This document shows, in pieces, positions 18,181 to 28,789 of a DNA stretch of 64,000 nt. Each line of letters starts with the position of its first letter. Position 1 is the stretch's first letter. The notes beneath the pieces were generated by a model. That model was not told the DNA's origin, searched no databases, and was given only the letters and a program-made list of their open reading frames with translations. The DNA is taken from positions 892,001 through 956,000 of the forward strand of contig NZ_CP010401.1 of the NCBI RefSeq assembly GCF_001281405.1, given 5' to 3'. A program made the position numbers and the translations under genes. The DNA is from Bartonella ancashensis. GTDB taxonomy: Bacteria; Pseudomonadota; Alphaproteobacteria; Rhizobiales; Rhizobiaceae.

Positions 18181-18927
18181 TTAATGATTGAAGATTTTTG
18201 ATAAAAATTCTTGAGCTCGTGGGGTTCTTGCTTGTGGATTGGAGAAAAATTCTTCAGATGGACAATCTTCAAGAATTGCGCCTTGATCCATAAAAATAAC
18301 GCGCTTTGATACTCTTTGCGCAAAACCCATTTCATGAGTTACACAAATCATCGTCATGCCTTCTTCTGCTAAGCTAGTCATAACATCTAGCACTTCACTT
18401 ACCATTTCAGGATCTAAAGCTGAAGTAGGTTCATCAAAAAGCATAACTAATGGATCCATTGTTAGGGCACGAGCAATGGCAACACGTTGCTGTTGACCTC
18501 CAGAAAGTTGACCAGGGTACTTATCTTTGTGTTCAATGAGACCAACTCGTTCAAGATAGAACATGCCACGATCAAGAGCTTCTTTTTTGCTACGTTTTAG
18601 AACTTTGGTCTGTGCAATTGTTAGATTTTTTGTAACAGATAAATGGGGAAAAAGTTCAAAATGCTGAAACACCATTCCTACATGACTGCGTAATTTAGGC
18701 AAATTTGTTTTTTTTGAATGAACAGGTATTCCATCAATCCAAATTTCACCTTGTTGAAAAGGTACTAATGCGTTGATAGTTTTAATAAAAGTTGATTTTC
18801 CTGATCCAGAAGGACCACAAACTACAACGACTTCTCCTTTGCTGATATTGGTTGTACAGTTCTTGAGAATATTAATTTCTCCATACCAGTTGGAGACATT
18901 TTTTATTTGGATCATATGAGTAGACAT
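18181..18927 (-). CDS. gltL: Glutamate/aspartate ABC transporter ATP-binding protein
   Basis: A 248-residue ABC ATPase that powers amino acid import. Walker [10 protein letters not shown] is at 38-46, the Q-loop is [11 protein letters not shown], the signature LSGGQ is at 141-145, DEPTSALD (Walker B plus D-loop) is at 165-172 and the switch His is in CVTHEMGF. The sequence is of the polar amino acid subfamily (GlnQ/GltL). Last gene of the gltI-gltJ-gltK-gltL unit, 12 bp after gltK, with AGGAAAAAA before the ATG. The Glt rather than Aap assignment rests on the short permeases and on the binding protein. Confidence 0.92.
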   Translation of the reverse strand: MSTHMIQIKNVSNWYGEINILKNCTTNISKGEVVVVCGPSGSGKSTFIKTINALVPFQQGEIWIDGIPVHSKKTNLPKLRSHVGMVFQHFELFPHLSVTKNLTIAQTKVLKRSKKEALDRGMFYLERVGLIEHKDKYPGQLSGGQQQRVAIARALTMDPLVMLFDEPTSALDPEMVSEVLDVMTSLAEEGMTMICVTHEMGFAQRVSKRVIFMDQGAILEDCPSEEFFSNPQARTPRAQEFLSKIFNH

Positions 18928-18939
18928 TTTTTTCCTATA

Positions 18940-19653
18940 CTATCGAACAATGGATATTTTTTTCTGCAGATACAAGACAATTTGCGATAATGTGAAGCAG
19001 ATAACAAAGTAGAAAGTGGCTGCCAATATATAAGCTTCTGGCTTCACGCCAAAATTGTTAGAAACAATATCAAAGCCATTGAGTAGGCTATCACCACTAA
19101 TTGCATAAACGAGAGTTGTATCTTGAAAGAGAATGATAATTTGCGTCAGAAAGACAGGGAGCATATTTCTGAATGCTTGAGGAAGGACTACAATACACAT
19201 TTTTTGCCAATATGTCATCCCGAGTGCTTGCCCTGCGTGTTTTTGTCCCAGCGAAATTGATTGTATGCCAGCACGCATAATTTCTGAAAAATAAGCTGCT
19301 TCAAACGCAGAAAACGTAATCAATGCTGATTTATTTGTGCCGATTGATGTACCGATCAAAAAGGGAAGGAGTACAAAAAACAGTAAAATAACCATAATCA
19401 GCGGTATTGAACGCATGGTAGTTACATAGAACGTAGCGCACCAGGCAAGTACTTTAATGGAAGAAAGCCGCATCATTGCTAATAATACACCAAAGATGAT
19501 TCCAAAAAATGTCGCTACAAGAGTTAAAAAGATGCTAAAAAGAAGGCCTGATAGAATGTAGGAGCTAAATACATCAAAAGTAAAAAAGGAAAAATCAAAT
19601 CCTGAAAAATTGAGAGGAGAGTAAGATAAAAATGAACTCATAAAATTCGTCAT
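18940..19653 (-). CDS. gltK: Glutamate/aspartate ABC transporter permease GltK-like
   Basis: A 237-residue inner-membrane permease of the His/Glu/Gln/Arg family with about five spans. The ATPase-contacting EAA loop is recognisable near residues 137-165 (GIQSISLGQKHAGQALGMTYWQ). Its length fits GltK (about 224 residues) rather than the much longer AapM. It starts 1 bp after the gltJ stop, behind GGAGCTTTAAT, indicating translational coupling. It pairs with GltJ to form the channel. Confidence 0.9.
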   Translation of the reverse strand: MTNFMSSFLSYSPLNFSGFDFSFFTFDVFSSYILSGLLFSIFLTLVATFFGIIFGVLLAMMRLSSIKVLAWCATFYVTTMRSIPLIMVILLFFVLLPFLIGTSIGTNKSALITFSAFEAAYFSEIMRAGIQSISLGQKHAGQALGMTYWQKMCIVVLPQAFRNMLPVFLTQIIILFQDTTLVYAISGDSLLNGFDIVSNNFGVKPEAYILAATFYFVICFTLSQIVLYLQKKISIVR

Positions 19654-19654
19654 A

Positions 19655-20407
19655 TTAAAGCTCCTGCGTTTTAAAACTAGGAATTTTGAGCATTTTATCG
19701 ATTGTTGTCATTACGATGAATATACATAACGACAAAACAACATAAAGGATTGTAACGAGCATATAATTTTCGTAAACGTGACTTACCTCTTCAATTGTTT
19801 GATATTGAAACTGCATTAATTCATGAATAGATACCGCGAATGCCACAGACGAATTTTTTACTATACCCATTGCTTCCGAAGTTAATGGTGGCATGACGGT
19901 TCGAATAGCACGTGGTATCATGATATAAAGATATATTTGGTAAGTTTTGAATCCCATAGCCATTGCCGCATGTCGTTGCCCGGAAGGAATGGATTCAATC
20001 CCTGAGCGTACTTGTTCTGCTACGCGTGCGGATGTAAAGAATCCTAGAGCACAGGTTACTAATATAATTGGCGGAAGATTCATTGCTGGTGGGTAAATAC
20101 TGGGAACTACAAAGTACCACAAGAATATTTGCACCAGAAGGGGAATGTTGCGCATAACTTCTACCCATATCCTTCCAATAGCGCGACATATGCGATTAAT
20201 TATGGAAGTATTAGGTAAAGTGCGCATTGTTCCTATGATAATACCAACAAATACAGCCAACATCAGTGAAGTTATAGATAGTACAGCCGTGTTTTTAAAA
20301 CTATCAAGCAATGTGTCCAGATAAGTATGACTTACACCAGGGATTCCAAAGCACCCAATTACCGGCATTTGAGTGAGATCATCCGTGCAAAGGAAAGAAA
20401 AGTTCAT
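19655..20407 (-). CDS. gltJ: Glutamate/aspartate ABC transporter permease GltJ-like
   Basis: A 250-residue permease from the ATG at 20407; a TTG at 20434 would add nine residues but has a poorer context. It has five hydrophobic spans and an EAA loop (GIESIPSGQRHAAMAMGFKT). The motif TARV/SARVAEQVRSGI before the loop and VKNSSVAFAVSIHEL after it match GltJ-type subunits. It lies between gltI (about 140 bp upstream) and gltK (1 bp downstream). Works with GltK as the membrane channel of the importer. Confidence 0.9.
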   Translation of the reverse strand: MNFSFLCTDDLTQMPVIGCFGIPGVSHTYLDTLLDSFKNTAVLSITSLMLAVFVGIIIGTMRTLPNTSIINRICRAIGRIWVEVMRNIPLLVQIFLWYFVVPSIYPPAMNLPPIILVTCALGFFTSARVAEQVRSGIESIPSGQRHAAMAMGFKTYQIYLYIMIPRAIRTVMPPLTSEAMGIVKNSSVAFAVSIHELMQFQYQTIEEVSHVYENYMLVTILYVVLSLCIFIVMTTIDKMLKIPSFKTQEL

Positions 20408-20549
20408 TAATAGATATTCCCTGAAATCAACCAACCATCAAATCTTTGCTACATGGGTTGGTTATAATTGCAATTAAGTTTACTAAAAGAAACAATCTCA
20501 CTCTATTTTTTAAAAAGAGAGAGATTGCACCTTGCATAGAAGCTTATAA

Positions 20550-21455
20550 CTATAGGTTATTTTCGTAAAATTCTTTAGGGTTATTGTTTGGTTTTTCCCA
20601 AGCATCCCGCGTTATTTTGGATAAAGGGAGGGAAAGAACGGTGTTTGTAGGAGGAATTGGTTCCATAAACCATTTGTTGTAAAGTTGTTCTAGAGATCCT
20701 TCTTTAATTTGATGCACAATACTGTCGTTTATCGCTTGTTCAAGATCTGTATCATTTAACCGAAGCATGCACGCAATAGGTTCAACCGAGAGTACAGAAT
20801 CAAGGATTATGTAATCAGATGGAACCCTCGATCGAGCAATATTTGCAGCGAGAATTGAAACATCCATAACGAAAGCATCAGCACGACCAGATTGCAATAG
20901 CAAAAAACTATCAGCATGATCTTTACCGTTAATAACTCTAAAATTAATGTTGTCAGAACGTCCGTGCTGGCGAAGGAGTTGAATGGCGGTTGTCCCAGTG
21001 GTAGTTGCAACTGTTTTGCCATTTAAATCTTTGATGGATTTGATACCAGAATCTTTTTTTACTGCGATTCGAACTTCTTCAACATAGGTTGTATAAGCAA
21101 ACGCTGCTGCTCGTTGTCGAGCAGAATCGTTTGTCGTGGAACCACATTCGAAATCATAAGTCCCATTTTGGAGGAGAGGAATTCTATTCTGAGAGGTAAT
21201 AGGCAAATAGCGAATTTTTAGGGATTTCCCAATTTTTTTTGAGATATCACTAATGATACGCTTTGCCATTTCCGTATGAAATCCTGTATATTGGCCGTTA
21301 CCAAGAGCATAAGCTAGGCCTGACGATTCGCGGACGCCTAGAGTGATTCTTCCTGTTTCTTTGATTCTTGCGAGAGTGTCGGTTTGAGCGTATGCGATGC
21401 TTGTTATAAGTCCAATTATGGTCGTTGCAACTAATGCTAATAACGATCTTTTCAT
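20550..21455 (-). CDS. gltI: Glutamate/aspartate periplasmic binding protein
   Basis: A 301-residue periplasmic solute receptor of the family 3 binding proteins. The signal peptide covers 1-23 (AYA before QTDT). Diagnostic stretches shared with E. coli GltI include ITSQNRIPLLQNGT, DFECGSTTND, KDHADSF and YNKWFMEPIPPTN, which point to acidic amino acids as ligand. I start at the ATG at 21455 because GGAGGACGTA sits just before it; a GTG four codons upstream overlaps that site. First gene of the gltIJKL unit. Bartonella feeds on amino acids, so this importer is probably nutritionally important (inference). Confidence 0.93.
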   Translation of the reverse strand: MKRSLLALVATTIIGLITSIAYAQTDTLARIKETGRITLGVRESSGLAYALGNGQYTGFHTEMAKRIISDISKKIGKSLKIRYLPITSQNRIPLLQNGTYDFECGSTTNDSARQRAAAFAYTTYVEEVRIAVKKDSGIKSIKDLNGKTVATTTGTTAIQLLRQHGRSDNINFRVINGKDHADSFLLLQSGRADAFVMDVSILAANIARSRVPSDYIILDSVLSVEPIACMLRLNDTDLEQAINDSIVHQIKEGSLEQLYNKWFMEPIPPTNTVLSLPLSKITRDAWEKPNNNPKEFYENNL

Positions 21456-21555
21456 TACGTCCTCCACTTCTAATTTGGCGATATGCTTTCACGCACAACG
21501 TAGCATGTTTTTATGTGAGGTGGGATATTTTTTTGTTACCTCGATGAAACAAGTA

Positions 21556-22347
21556 TCATCTGTGAAAATAAGAATTGAGTTCGATCCAAATGGGAACATG
21601 GTCTGATGGTTTCTGGCAACCTCTGATTTCTTTTTGGCTGCAAGCGTAAGAAAGCTGATCAATAGCTTCGGGTGATAGCAATAAATAATCGATACGAATA
21701 CCATTATTTTTAGGCCATGCACCAGCTTGAAAATCCCAAAAGCTGAATGAAGAATTGTCTGTAACATTGCGGATAGCATCGTAAAAACCTAAATGGAGAA
21801 TGCGTCGGAATGCTTGTCTTGTTTGCAAAAGAAAGAGAGCATCATCATTCCATTCTTGAAGATTTTTTGCATCTAGTGAGGTTAATATGACATTGAAATC
21901 ACCTGCTAAAATAAGAGGTTCTTCATGTGCAAGTAGTGATTGTGCATGCGCATATAGTCTTTCCATCCACTCCATTTTATAAAGGTATTTTTCACTGTTT
22001 ATAGGGTTTCCATTTGGAAGGTAGATAGAAGCAACACGCATAGCACCCTTATCTGTAGAATAAACAGCCTCAATGTAGCGCGCCTGCATATCTTCGGAGC
22101 TACCTGGTAAACGGTAGATAACTTCATCAGGTTTTTTTTTGGAGAGAAGAGCAACACCATTAAAACTTTTCTGACCACATGTTTCTATATGGTAGCCAAG
22201 TTCGTCTATTTCGTTACGTGGGAATTGTTCATCGACAGTTTTAGTTTCTTGAAGACAAACTATGTCAGGTTTGTTTTTTTCGAGCCATTCGCAAAGCGTC
22301 TCATATCGTGCTTTTATTCCAGCGATATTCCATGTTGCAATTTTCAT
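21556..22347 (-). CDS. xth: Exodeoxyribonuclease III
   Basis: A 263-residue exonuclease III-type AP endonuclease that cleaves at abasic sites in base excision repair and trims 3' blocked ends. The metal-binding and catalytic residues are in place: Asn-7 (TWNIAG), Glu-34 (LQETK), the GDFNV loop, and the C-terminal SDHVPIW with the catalytic Asp-His pair. Normal length. It is transcribed away from the ribosomal operon and shares the 22.35-22.54 kb intergenic region with the rpsL promoter. Confidence 0.95.
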   Translation of the reverse strand: MKIATWNIAGIKARYETLCEWLEKNKPDIVCLQETKTVDEQFPRNEIDELGYHIETCGQKSFNGVALLSKKKPDEVIYRLPGSSEDMQARYIEAVYSTDKGAMRVASIYLPNGNPINSEKYLYKMEWMERLYAHAQSLLAHEEPLILAGDFNVILTSLDAKNLQEWNDDALFLLQTRQAFRRILHLGFYDAIRNVTDNSSFSFWDFQAGAWPKNNGIRIDYLLLSPEAIDQLSYACSQKEIRGCQKPSDHVPIWIELNSYFHR

Positions 22348-22535
22348 GATGCTGATTGTATCACTATGGGTGTAGTTAGCAAGGTGTTTTAATTGATTGC
22401 GGCATGACTTAAATTTTAAGCTTGAACATGTGTAGTTGTTACAATGTAGATGTAACAGTGATTATGTTCTTGAAACAAAACTTCAGTATGATGCGGTTTT
22501 ATTTGCATTTTAATTAACTTTCTCGTGTTTGGTAC

Positions 22536-22564
22536 TTGACGAATGTTTGGGTTCTCGCTATTAG
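22536..22564 (+). promoter_or_regulatory. Sigma-70-type promoter of the str operon
   Basis: TTGACG (22536-22541) and TATTAG (22559-22564) are separated by exactly 17 bp. This is the best -35/-10 pair in the region between xth and rpsL and points at rpsL, predicting a start near 22571 and a leader of about 245 nt. Confidence 0.7.
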
Positions 22565-22570
22565 GATCTA

Positions 22571-22816
22571 TCGGCAGTCGACGCGAGGATGTTGACCGGG
22601 GTTTGGCTTGGGTTTTCTTCGAGGTAGGGATCGTCGTTAAGATTAAAAGCAAGTGCTGATGCAAGAGGTCTTTACCTCCTCTGCTTGTGATCGGGTAAGC
22701 TGGTGGTTCAGTCGTGCCCGTTTTTATGTGTTAAGATGTTTGTTCTGTTTTAGGATAGGCGAAAATAGCCCAAATTGGGTGAGATGAATGCAGATTGTTT
22801 TAAAGAGGAAGGTTAT
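22571..22816 (+). promoter_or_regulatory. Long structured leader of the rpsL operon
   Basis: The predicted leader contains a hairpin (GAGGT at 22665-22669 with ACCTC at 22674-22678) and CGGG at 22692-22695 pairing with CCCG at 22717-22720, directly followed by TTTTT. The second could act as an attenuator. It is also more G+C-rich than the flanking intergenic DNA, as expected of functional RNA. Ribosomal protein operons are often autoregulated through such leaders; which protein would bind here is unknown. Confidence 0.4.
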
Positions 22817-23188
22817 ATGCCTACCGTAAATCAGTTAATTCGTAAGCCGCGTGTTGCGCCGGTTAAACGTAACAAAGTTCCTGCCCTTCAGCAGAATCCG
22901 CAGAAGCGTGGTGTGTGTACTCGTGTGTATACGACGACACCCAAAAAACCGAATTCCGCTCTTCGTAAGGTTGCCAAGGTTCGTTTAACAAATGGATTTG
23001 AGGTGATTGGTTATATCCCTGGTGAGGGGCATAATTTGCAGGAACACTCTGTTGTTATGATTCGGGGTGGTCGTGTGAAGGATTTGCCAGGGGTTCGTTA
23101 TCATATTGTTCGCGGTTTGCTTGATACACAAGGTGTAAAAAATCGTAAGCAGCGTCGTTCGAAGTATGGTGCAAAGCGTCCAAAGTAG
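22817..23188 (+). CDS. rpsL: Ribosomal protein S12
   Basis: A 123-residue component of the 30S decoding centre. The start is the ATG of [12 protein letters not shown] behind AGGAAGG; the in-frame TTG 42 bp upstream would add an unconserved extension. Lys-43 (TPKKPNS) and Lys-88 (GGRVKDLPG), the usual sites of streptomycin-resistance mutations, are wild type. First gene of the str operon, 18 bp before rpsG. Confidence 0.98.
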   Translation: MPTVNQLIRKPRVAPVKRNKVPALQQNPQKRGVCTRVYTTTPKKPNSALRKVAKVRLTNGFEVIGYIPGEGHNLQEHSVVMIRGGRVKDLPGVRYHIVRGLLDTQGVKNRKQRRSKYGAKRPK

Positions 23189-23206
23189 TTTGAAAGATAG
23201 AGTCTA

Positions 23207-23677
23207 ATGTCCCGTCGTCATAGAGCTGAGAAACGTGAAATTAATCCAGATCCTAAGTTTGGTGATTTGGTTATAGCGAAGTTTATGAATGTTATCATGT
23301 TTGATGGCAAGAAGTCTGTTGCAGAGCGTATTGTTTATGGTGCGCTTGATTTAGTAAAAGAAAAAGTGAAAACGGACCCTGTTGTTTTGTTTCATCAGGC
23401 TTTAGAGAATGTTTCTCCTCATATTGAGGTTCGTTCTCGTCGTGTTGGTGGTGCGACTTATCAGGTTCCAATAGATGTGCGTCCGGATCGTCGTCAGTCT
23501 CTTGCTATTCGCTGGTTAATTGCAGCGGCGCGTGGGCGTAATGAAACGACGATGATTGCTCGTCTCTCGGGTGAGTTGGTTGATGCGGCTAATAATCGTG
23601 GTGCTGCAGTGAAAAAGCGTGAAGATGTCCATCGTATGGCTGAGGCTAACCGTGCGTTTTCTCATTATCGCTGGTGA
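23207..23677 (+). CDS. rpsG: Ribosomal protein S7
   Basis: A 156-residue primary 16S-binding protein that nucleates the 30S head. Begins [12 protein letters not shown] and ends with the basic AFSHYRW tail. Standard length. Second gene of the str operon, 29 bp before the fusA start used here; S7 is the usual autoregulator of this operon in E. coli, but its target site is not obvious here. Confidence 0.98.
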   Translation: MSRRHRAEKREINPDPKFGDLVIAKFMNVIMFDGKKSVAERIVYGALDLVKEKVKTDPVVLFHQALENVSPHIEVRSRRVGGATYQVPIDVRPDRRQSLAIRWLIAAARGRNETTMIARLSGELVDAANNRGAAVKKREDVHRMAEANRAFSHYRW

Positions 23678-23706
23678 CTGTGTTCAGGGAATTTAAGGCA
23701 AGTAGA

Positions 23707-25791
23707 ATGGCTCGCGAATATAAAATCGAAGATTATAGAAATTTTGGTATTATGGCACACATTGATGCCGGTAAAACCACGATGACTGAGCGTATTTTGT
23801 TTTATACGGGTAAAAATCATAAGATTGGTGAAACCCATGACGGTGCTTCTACGATGGATTGGATGGAGCAAGAGCAAGAGCGAGGCATTACTATTACGTC
23901 TGCTGCAACAACGACTTTTTGGCAAGGTCCTGATGGTCGGAAGAGACGTTTTAATATTATTGATACACCTGGACACGTTGATTTTACGATTGAAGTTGAG
24001 CGTTCTTTGCGTGTTCTTGATGGGGCTATTGCATTGTTAGATGCTAACGCTGGTGTAGAGCCTCAAACGGAAACTGTTTGGCGGCAGGCTGAAAAATACC
24101 ACGTTCCACGTATGGTTTTTGTTAATAAAATGGATAAAATCGGAGCCGATTTTTATCGTAGTGTGGAGATGGTTGGTTCGAGATTAGGAGCCAAGGCGCT
24201 TGTTGTTCAATTGCCTATAGGTTCTGAAAATGATTTTGAGGGCGTTGTTGATCTCATCGAAATGAAAGCTTTGGTTTGGGATGGTTCTATCGGCTCTCCG
24301 GCTAAAGTGTGTGATATTCCTGCTGAATTGGAAGAAAAGGCACGCGAGTATCGCGAGAAGTTGATTGAGATGGCTGTTGAGGTTGATGAAGCTGCTACAG
24401 AGGCTTATTTGGAGGGTGTTATGCCAACCAATGAGCAGCTTGTAGCTCTTATTCGTAAAGGGACAATAGAAGTTCAGTTTCATCCAGTTCTTTGTGGCAC
24501 GGCTTTTAAAAACAAGGGAGTTCAGCCTCTTTTGGATGCGGTTGTTTCTTATCTTCCTTCTCCTGTTGATGTTCCAGCTATTAATGGTGTTGATGTTAAA
24601 ACTGAAGCGGAGACTGTCCGCGAATCTTCAGATGATGCTCCACTCTCGATGCTTGCTTTTAAGATTATGAACGATCCATTTGTTGGTTCATTGACATTTT
24701 GTCGTATCTATTCCGGTAAGGTTCAGAAAGGTATTTCTCTTGAGAATACTGTAAAGGGGAAAAGGGAGCGTTTGGGTCGTATGCTTCAGATGCATTCAAA
24801 TTCTCGTGAAGATATCGAGGAAGCTTTTGCCGGAGATATCGTTGCTCTTGCTGGTCTCAAAGAAACAACAACAGGTGATACTCTTTGTGATCCTTTGAAG
24901 CCTATCATCTTGGAGCGTATGGAGTTTCCTGAGCCCGTTATAGAAATTGCAATTGAACCGAAGACGAAAGCAGATCAAGAAAAAATGGGTATTGCGCTTA
25001 GTCGTTTGGCAGCAGAAGATCCCTCTTTTCGTGTTAAGTCGGATGAGGAATCTGGTCAAACAATTATTGCCGGGATGGGTGAACTTCATCTTGATATTAT
25101 CGTCGATCGTATGCGGCGTGAATTTAAAGTTGAGGCCAATGTTGGGCAGCCACAGGTTGCTTATCGTGAAACGGTTACGAAGCTTGCTGAAATTGATTAT
25201 ACTCATAAAAAACAATCTGGTGGTGCCGGTCAGTTTGCTCGTGTTAAGATTATCTTTGAACCTCATGATGGTGATGATTTTATATTTGAATCAAAGATTG
25301 TTGGTGGTGCTGTCCCAAAAGAGTATATTCCAGGGGTTCAAAAAGGTATAGAGAGTGTTATGGGTTCAGGTCCTCTTGCGGGGTTCCCTATGCTTGGTGT
25401 GAAGGCTACCTTAGTTGATGGTGCTTATCACGATGTTGACTCTTCTGTATTGGCTTTTGAAATTGCTGCGCGTGCGGCTTTCAGGGAAGGGGCAAAAAAA
25501 GCTGGTGCACAGCTTCTTGAACCTATTATGAAGGTCGAAGTTGTAACGCCTGAGGATTATGTTGGTGACGTTATTGGTGATTTGAATTCTCGTAGAGGTC
25601 AAATTTCAGGGACAGAGGCTCGAGGTATTGCAACGGTAGTCAATGCAATGGTTCCTTTAGCAAATATGTTTGGTTATGTGAATGCGCTTCGCTCCATGAG
25701 TCAGGGGCGTGCTCAATATACGATGCAGTTTAATAATTATGAACCCGCTCCTTTAGCAGTTGCTCAGGAGATACAGAAAAAATATGCGTGA
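23707..25791 (+). CDS. fusA: Elongation factor G
   Basis: A 694-residue translational GTPase that drives tRNA-mRNA translocation and ribosome recycling. The G1 motif AHIDAGKT is at 17-24, followed by DTPGHVDF (G3) and NKMDKIGAD (G4), then domains II to V with the conserved [12 protein letters not shown] segment. I start at the ATG of [10 protein letters not shown]; an upstream in-frame start inside the end of rpsG gives an unconserved 11-residue extension. Third gene of the str operon. Confidence 0.98.
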   Translation: MAREYKIEDYRNFGIMAHIDAGKTTMTERILFYTGKNHKIGETHDGASTMDWMEQEQERGITITSAATTTFWQGPDGRKRRFNIIDTPGHVDFTIEVERSLRVLDGAIALLDANAGVEPQTETVWRQAEKYHVPRMVFVNKMDKIGADFYRSVEMVGSRLGAKALVVQLPIGSENDFEGVVDLIEMKALVWDGSIGSPAKVCDIPAELEEKAREYREKLIEMAVEVDEAATEAYLEGVMPTNEQLVALIRKGTIEVQFHPVLCGTAFKNKGVQPLLDAVVSYLPSPVDVPAINGVDVKTEAETVRESSDDAPLSMLAFKIMNDPFVGSLTFCRIYSGKVQKGISLENTVKGKRERLGRMLQMHSNSREDIEEAFAGDIVALAGLKETTTGDTLCDPLKPIILERMEFPEPVIEIAIEPKTKADQEKMGIALSRLAAEDPSFRVKSDEESGQTIIAGMGELHLDIIVDRMRREFKVEANVGQPQVAYRETVTKLAEIDYTHKKQSGGAGQFARVKIIFEPHDGDDFIFESKIVGGAVPKEYIPGVQKGIESVMGSGPLAGFPMLGVKATLVDGAYHDVDSSVLAFEIAARAAFREGAKKAGAQLLEPIMKVEVVTPEDYVGDVIGDLNSRRGQISGTEARGIATVVNAMVPLANMFGYVNALRSMSQGRAQYTMQFNNYEPAPLAVAQEIQKKYA

Positions 25792-25852
25792 TTTTGGTCG
25801 CGTATCGATTATAACTTAAGTTCTTTGTTTGGACAAAAATATGGAGAGCTCA

Positions 25853-27028
25853 ATGGCGAAGAGCAAATTTGAACGTACGAAGCCGCATGTTAATATTGGA
25901 ACGATTGGTCACGTTGATCATGGTAAGACCTCGTTGACTGCAGCGATTACGAAGTATTTTGGTGAGTTCAAAGCGTATGATCAGATTGATGCTGCGCCTG
26001 AAGAGCGGGCTCGTGGCATAACTATTTCAACTGCGCACGTTGAATATGAAACGGAGCAACGCCATTATGCGCATGTGGATTGTCCTGGTCATGCTGATTA
26101 TGTAAAGAACATGATCACGGGTGCAGCTCAAATGGATGGTGCTATATTGGTTGTTTCTGCAGCGGATGGTCCGATGCCTCAGACACGTGAACATATTTTG
26201 TTGGCGCGTCAGGTGGGTGTTCCTGCGATTGTTGTTTTTTTGAATAAAGTTGATCAGGTTGATGATGCGGAGCTTTTGGAGCTTGTTGAGCTTGAAGTTC
26301 GAGAACTTCTTTCGAAGTATGATTTTCCAGGTGATGATATACCTGTTGTTAAAGGCTCCGCTTTGGCGGCTCTTGAAGATTCCAACAAGAGTATAGGAGA
26401 GGATGCTGTTCGCCTTTTAATGAGTGAGGTTGATAAGTATATACCGACGCCAGAACGTCCAATTGATCAGCCTTTTTTGATGCCTATTGAGGATGTTTTT
26501 TCGATTTCGGGTCGTGGAACGGTTGTTACAGGTCGTGTTGAGCGTGGTGTTATTAAAGTTGGTGAAGAAATTGAGATTATAGGGATTCGTCCTACGTCGA
26601 AGACAACAGTTACGGGCGTTGAAATGTTTCGTAAGCTTTTGGATCAAGGTCAGGCGGGTGATAATATTGGTGCCTTGCTTCGTGGTGTTGATCGTGAAGG
26701 GATTGAGCGTGGGCAAGTTTTGGCGAAGCCTGGTTCTGTTACACCTCATACTAAGTTTAAAGCCGAAGCTTACATTTTAACGAAAGATGAGGGGGGTCGT
26801 CATACGCCTTTCTTTACAAATTATCGTCCACAGTTTTATTTTCGTACTACGGATGTGACGGGGATTGTTACTCTTCCTGAAGGTACGGAGATGGTTATGC
26901 CCGGTGATAATGTTGCGATGGATATTTCTCTGATTGTTCCAATTGCAATGGAGGAAAAGTTGCGTTTTGCGATCCGTGAAGGTGGCCGCACCGTCGGAGC
27001 AGGTATCGTCTCTAAAATTGTTGAATAA
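25853..27028 (+). CDS. tuf: Elongation factor Tu
   Basis: A 391-residue GTPase that delivers aminoacyl-tRNA to the ribosome. GHVDHGKT is at 19-26, [12 protein letters not shown] supplies G3 and NKVDQVDD supplies G4; domains II and III are complete. Start chosen at [10 protein letters not shown], behind GGAGAGCTCA; an upstream TTG adds eight unconserved residues. It ends the str group; a strong hairpin lies between it and rpsJ. Alphaproteobacteria often carry a second tuf elsewhere; none is in this window. Confidence 0.98.
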   Translation: MAKSKFERTKPHVNIGTIGHVDHGKTSLTAAITKYFGEFKAYDQIDAAPEERARGITISTAHVEYETEQRHYAHVDCPGHADYVKNMITGAAQMDGAILVVSAADGPMPQTREHILLARQVGVPAIVVFLNKVDQVDDAELLELVELEVRELLSKYDFPGDDIPVVKGSALAALEDSNKSIGEDAVRLLMSEVDKYIPTPERPIDQPFLMPIEDVFSISGRGTVVTGRVERGVIKVGEEIEIIGIRPTSKTTVTGVEMFRKLLDQGQAGDNIGALLRGVDREGIERGQVLAKPGSVTPHTKFKAEAYILTKDEGGRHTPFFTNYRPQFYFRTTDVTGIVTLPEGTEMVMPGDNVAMDISLIVPIAMEEKLRFAIREGGRTVGAGIVSKIVE

Positions 27029-27042
27029 AATGTATATTAAGG

Positions 27043-27064
27043 AGCGCCTTATTATTAAGGCGTT
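27043..27064 (+). terminator. Hairpin between tuf and rpsJ (attenuator or weak terminator)
   Basis: CGCCTTA (27045-27051) pairs perfectly with TAAGGCG (27056-27062) around a TTAT loop, extended by A-T and G-T pairs to nine positions. Only a short mixed sequence follows, not a T-run, so termination is probably partial. It marks the boundary between the str and S10 groups, which fits an attenuator or processing site. Confidence 0.5.
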
Positions 27065-27089
27065 CTATGTAAGCAGGGAAATAGAGAGC

Positions 27090-27398
27090 ATGAGTAGTCA
27101 AAATATCCGCATTCGTCTAAAAGCGTTTGATCATCGGATTCTTGATGTGTCGACGCGTGAGATTGTGTCGACTGCCAAGCGTACTGGTGCGAATATTCGT
27201 GGTCCAATTCCGCTTCCAACGCGGATTGAGAAATTTACGGTTAATCGTGGACCACATATAGATAAGAAGAGTCGCGAGCAATTTGAAATGCGCACGCACA
27301 AGCGTCTTCTTGACATTGTTGATCCAACGCCACAAACAGTAGATGCGCTTATGAAGCTCGATCTTGCTGCTGGTGTGGATGTTGAAATCAAGCTCTGA
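27090..27398 (+). CDS. rpsJ: Ribosomal protein S10
   Basis: A 102-residue 30S head protein that also acts as NusE in antitermination. Start at [13 protein letters not shown], behind AGAGAG; a much longer in-frame extension into the end of tuf is unconserved. It contains the [15 protein letters not shown] loop. First gene of the S10 group, 27 bp before rplC. Confidence 0.98.
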   Translation: MSSQNIRIRLKAFDHRILDVSTREIVSTAKRTGANIRGPIPLPTRIEKFTVNRGPHIDKKSREQFEMRTHKRLLDIVDPTPQTVDALMKLDLAAGVDVEIKL

Positions 27399-27425
27399 GG
27401 TTTGAGAACGGAAGGAACAAACCCA

Positions 27426-28169
27426 ATGCGTTCAGGTGTAATAGCACAAAAATTGGGCATGACTCGTGTTTATAGTGATTCTGGTGAGCATGTGCCAGTA
27501 ACGGTACTTCGTCTAGATAACTGTCAAGTTGTTGCTCAGCGTACAATTGAAAAAAATGGTTATACTGCTGTTCAGTTAGGTGTAGGATTTACGAAAATTA
27601 AAAACACTTCGAAGGCTCTTCGTGGTCATTTTAGTCGTGCTTCAGTAGAGCCTAAGGCTAAAATTGCAGAATTTCGTGTTACACCGGATAATTTACTTGA
27701 TGTTGGAACTGAAATTACGGCAGAACATTTCATTCCTGGGCAGAAAGTTGATGTAACAGGTGTGAGTATAGGTAAGGGTTTTGCTGGGGTTATGAAGCGT
27801 CACAATTTTGGTGGGCATAGGGCTTCGCATGGTAACTCAATTACGCATCGCGCGCATGGTTCAACAGGTCAGTGTCAGGATCCAGGCAAAGTATTTAAAG
27901 GTAAGAAAATGGCCGGCCATATGGGGCAGGTGCGTGTGACAACACAAAACATAGAAGTTGTTTCTACGGATGTTGATCGTGGCTTGATCTTGGTACGCGG
28001 TTCGGTTTCTGGTTCTAAAGGAGGTTGGGTTTTGGTAAGAGATGCCATAAAAAAGCCTCTTCCTGATGGTGTTCCGAAACCTGCTGCTGTTTGTTGTTTT
28101 GCGAAAGAAAAGGTGGTAGATTCAGCTCTTCCAGTAGCAGAGATTTCTGAGGGTGAGGGAGTTGAATGA
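27426..28169 (+). CDS. rplC: Ribosomal protein L3
   Basis: A 247-residue 50S assembly-initiating protein whose loop reaches the peptidyl transferase centre. Start at [13 protein letters not shown]; the upstream TTG adds eight unconserved residues. Conserved [17 protein letters not shown] and GKKMAGHMG segments are present. The C-terminal extension after KPLPDG (about 25 residues) is typical of alphaproteobacteria. Overlaps rplD by 4 bp (ATGA). Confidence 0.98.
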   Translation: MRSGVIAQKLGMTRVYSDSGEHVPVTVLRLDNCQVVAQRTIEKNGYTAVQLGVGFTKIKNTSKALRGHFSRASVEPKAKIAEFRVTPDNLLDVGTEITAEHFIPGQKVDVTGVSIGKGFAGVMKRHNFGGHRASHGNSITHRAHGSTGQCQDPGKVFKGKKMAGHMGQVRVTTQNIEVVSTDVDRGLILVRGSVSGSKGGWVLVRDAIKKPLPDGVPKPAAVCCFAKEKVVDSALPVAEISEGEGVE

Positions 28170-28789
28170 TGGATGTAATTGTTAGAACTCTCGATGGAAA
28201 AGAGGCTGGGAAGTTGAGTATTTCTGAGCACATTTTTGATCTTGTTCCTCGTGAGGATATTCTGCAGCGTGTTGTTCGTTGGCAGTTTGCGCGTCGTCAG
28301 CAAGGAACGCATAAGGTGCAAGGGCGCTCTGATGTGTCTCGGACAGGAGCAAAAATGTTTAAACAGAAGGGTACTGGACGTGCACGGCGTTCGTCTGCTT
28401 CTGCTCCGCAGTTTCGTGGTGGTGGGAAAGCGCATGGTCCGGTATTGCGGAGTCATGCTCATGATCTCCCAAAAAAAGTTCGTGCTCTTGGGTTACGTTT
28501 TGCTTTATCTGCGAAGTTTAAGGCAAGTAATTTGATTGTTGTGGATAAATTGGATATTTCAAGTCCTAAAACGAAAGTGCTAGCTGAAAGTTTTGCTAAA
28601 CTGGATTTTGATAATGCTCTTCTCGTTGGTTCTAAGGAAATTAATGTAAATTTTTTGCGTGCGGCATCTAATATTCCTAATGTTGATGTTTTGCCTGTTC
28701 AAGGAGTCAATGTTTACGATATTTTGCGTCGTAACAAGCTTGTATTATCAAAAGAGGCCGTGGAAGTTCTTGAGGAGCGTTTCAAATGA
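28166..28789 (+). CDS. rplD: Ribosomal protein L4
   Basis: A 207-residue 50S protein lining the peptide exit tunnel. Two adjacent ATG codons at 28166 and 28169 are both possible starts; the second would give the usual 206 residues. The tunnel loop region ([20 protein letters not shown]) is intact, with no macrolide-type deletion. Overlaps rplC at its start and rplW at its end, indicating translational coupling in the S10 operon. Confidence 0.98.
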   Translation: MMDVIVRTLDGKEAGKLSISEHIFDLVPREDILQRVVRWQFARRQQGTHKVQGRSDVSRTGAKMFKQKGTGRARRSSASAPQFRGGGKAHGPVLRSHAHDLPKKVRALGLRFALSAKFKASNLIVVDKLDISSPKTKVLAESFAKLDFDNALLVGSKEINVNFLRAASNIPNVDVLPVQGVNVYDILRRNKLVLSKEAVEVLEERFK

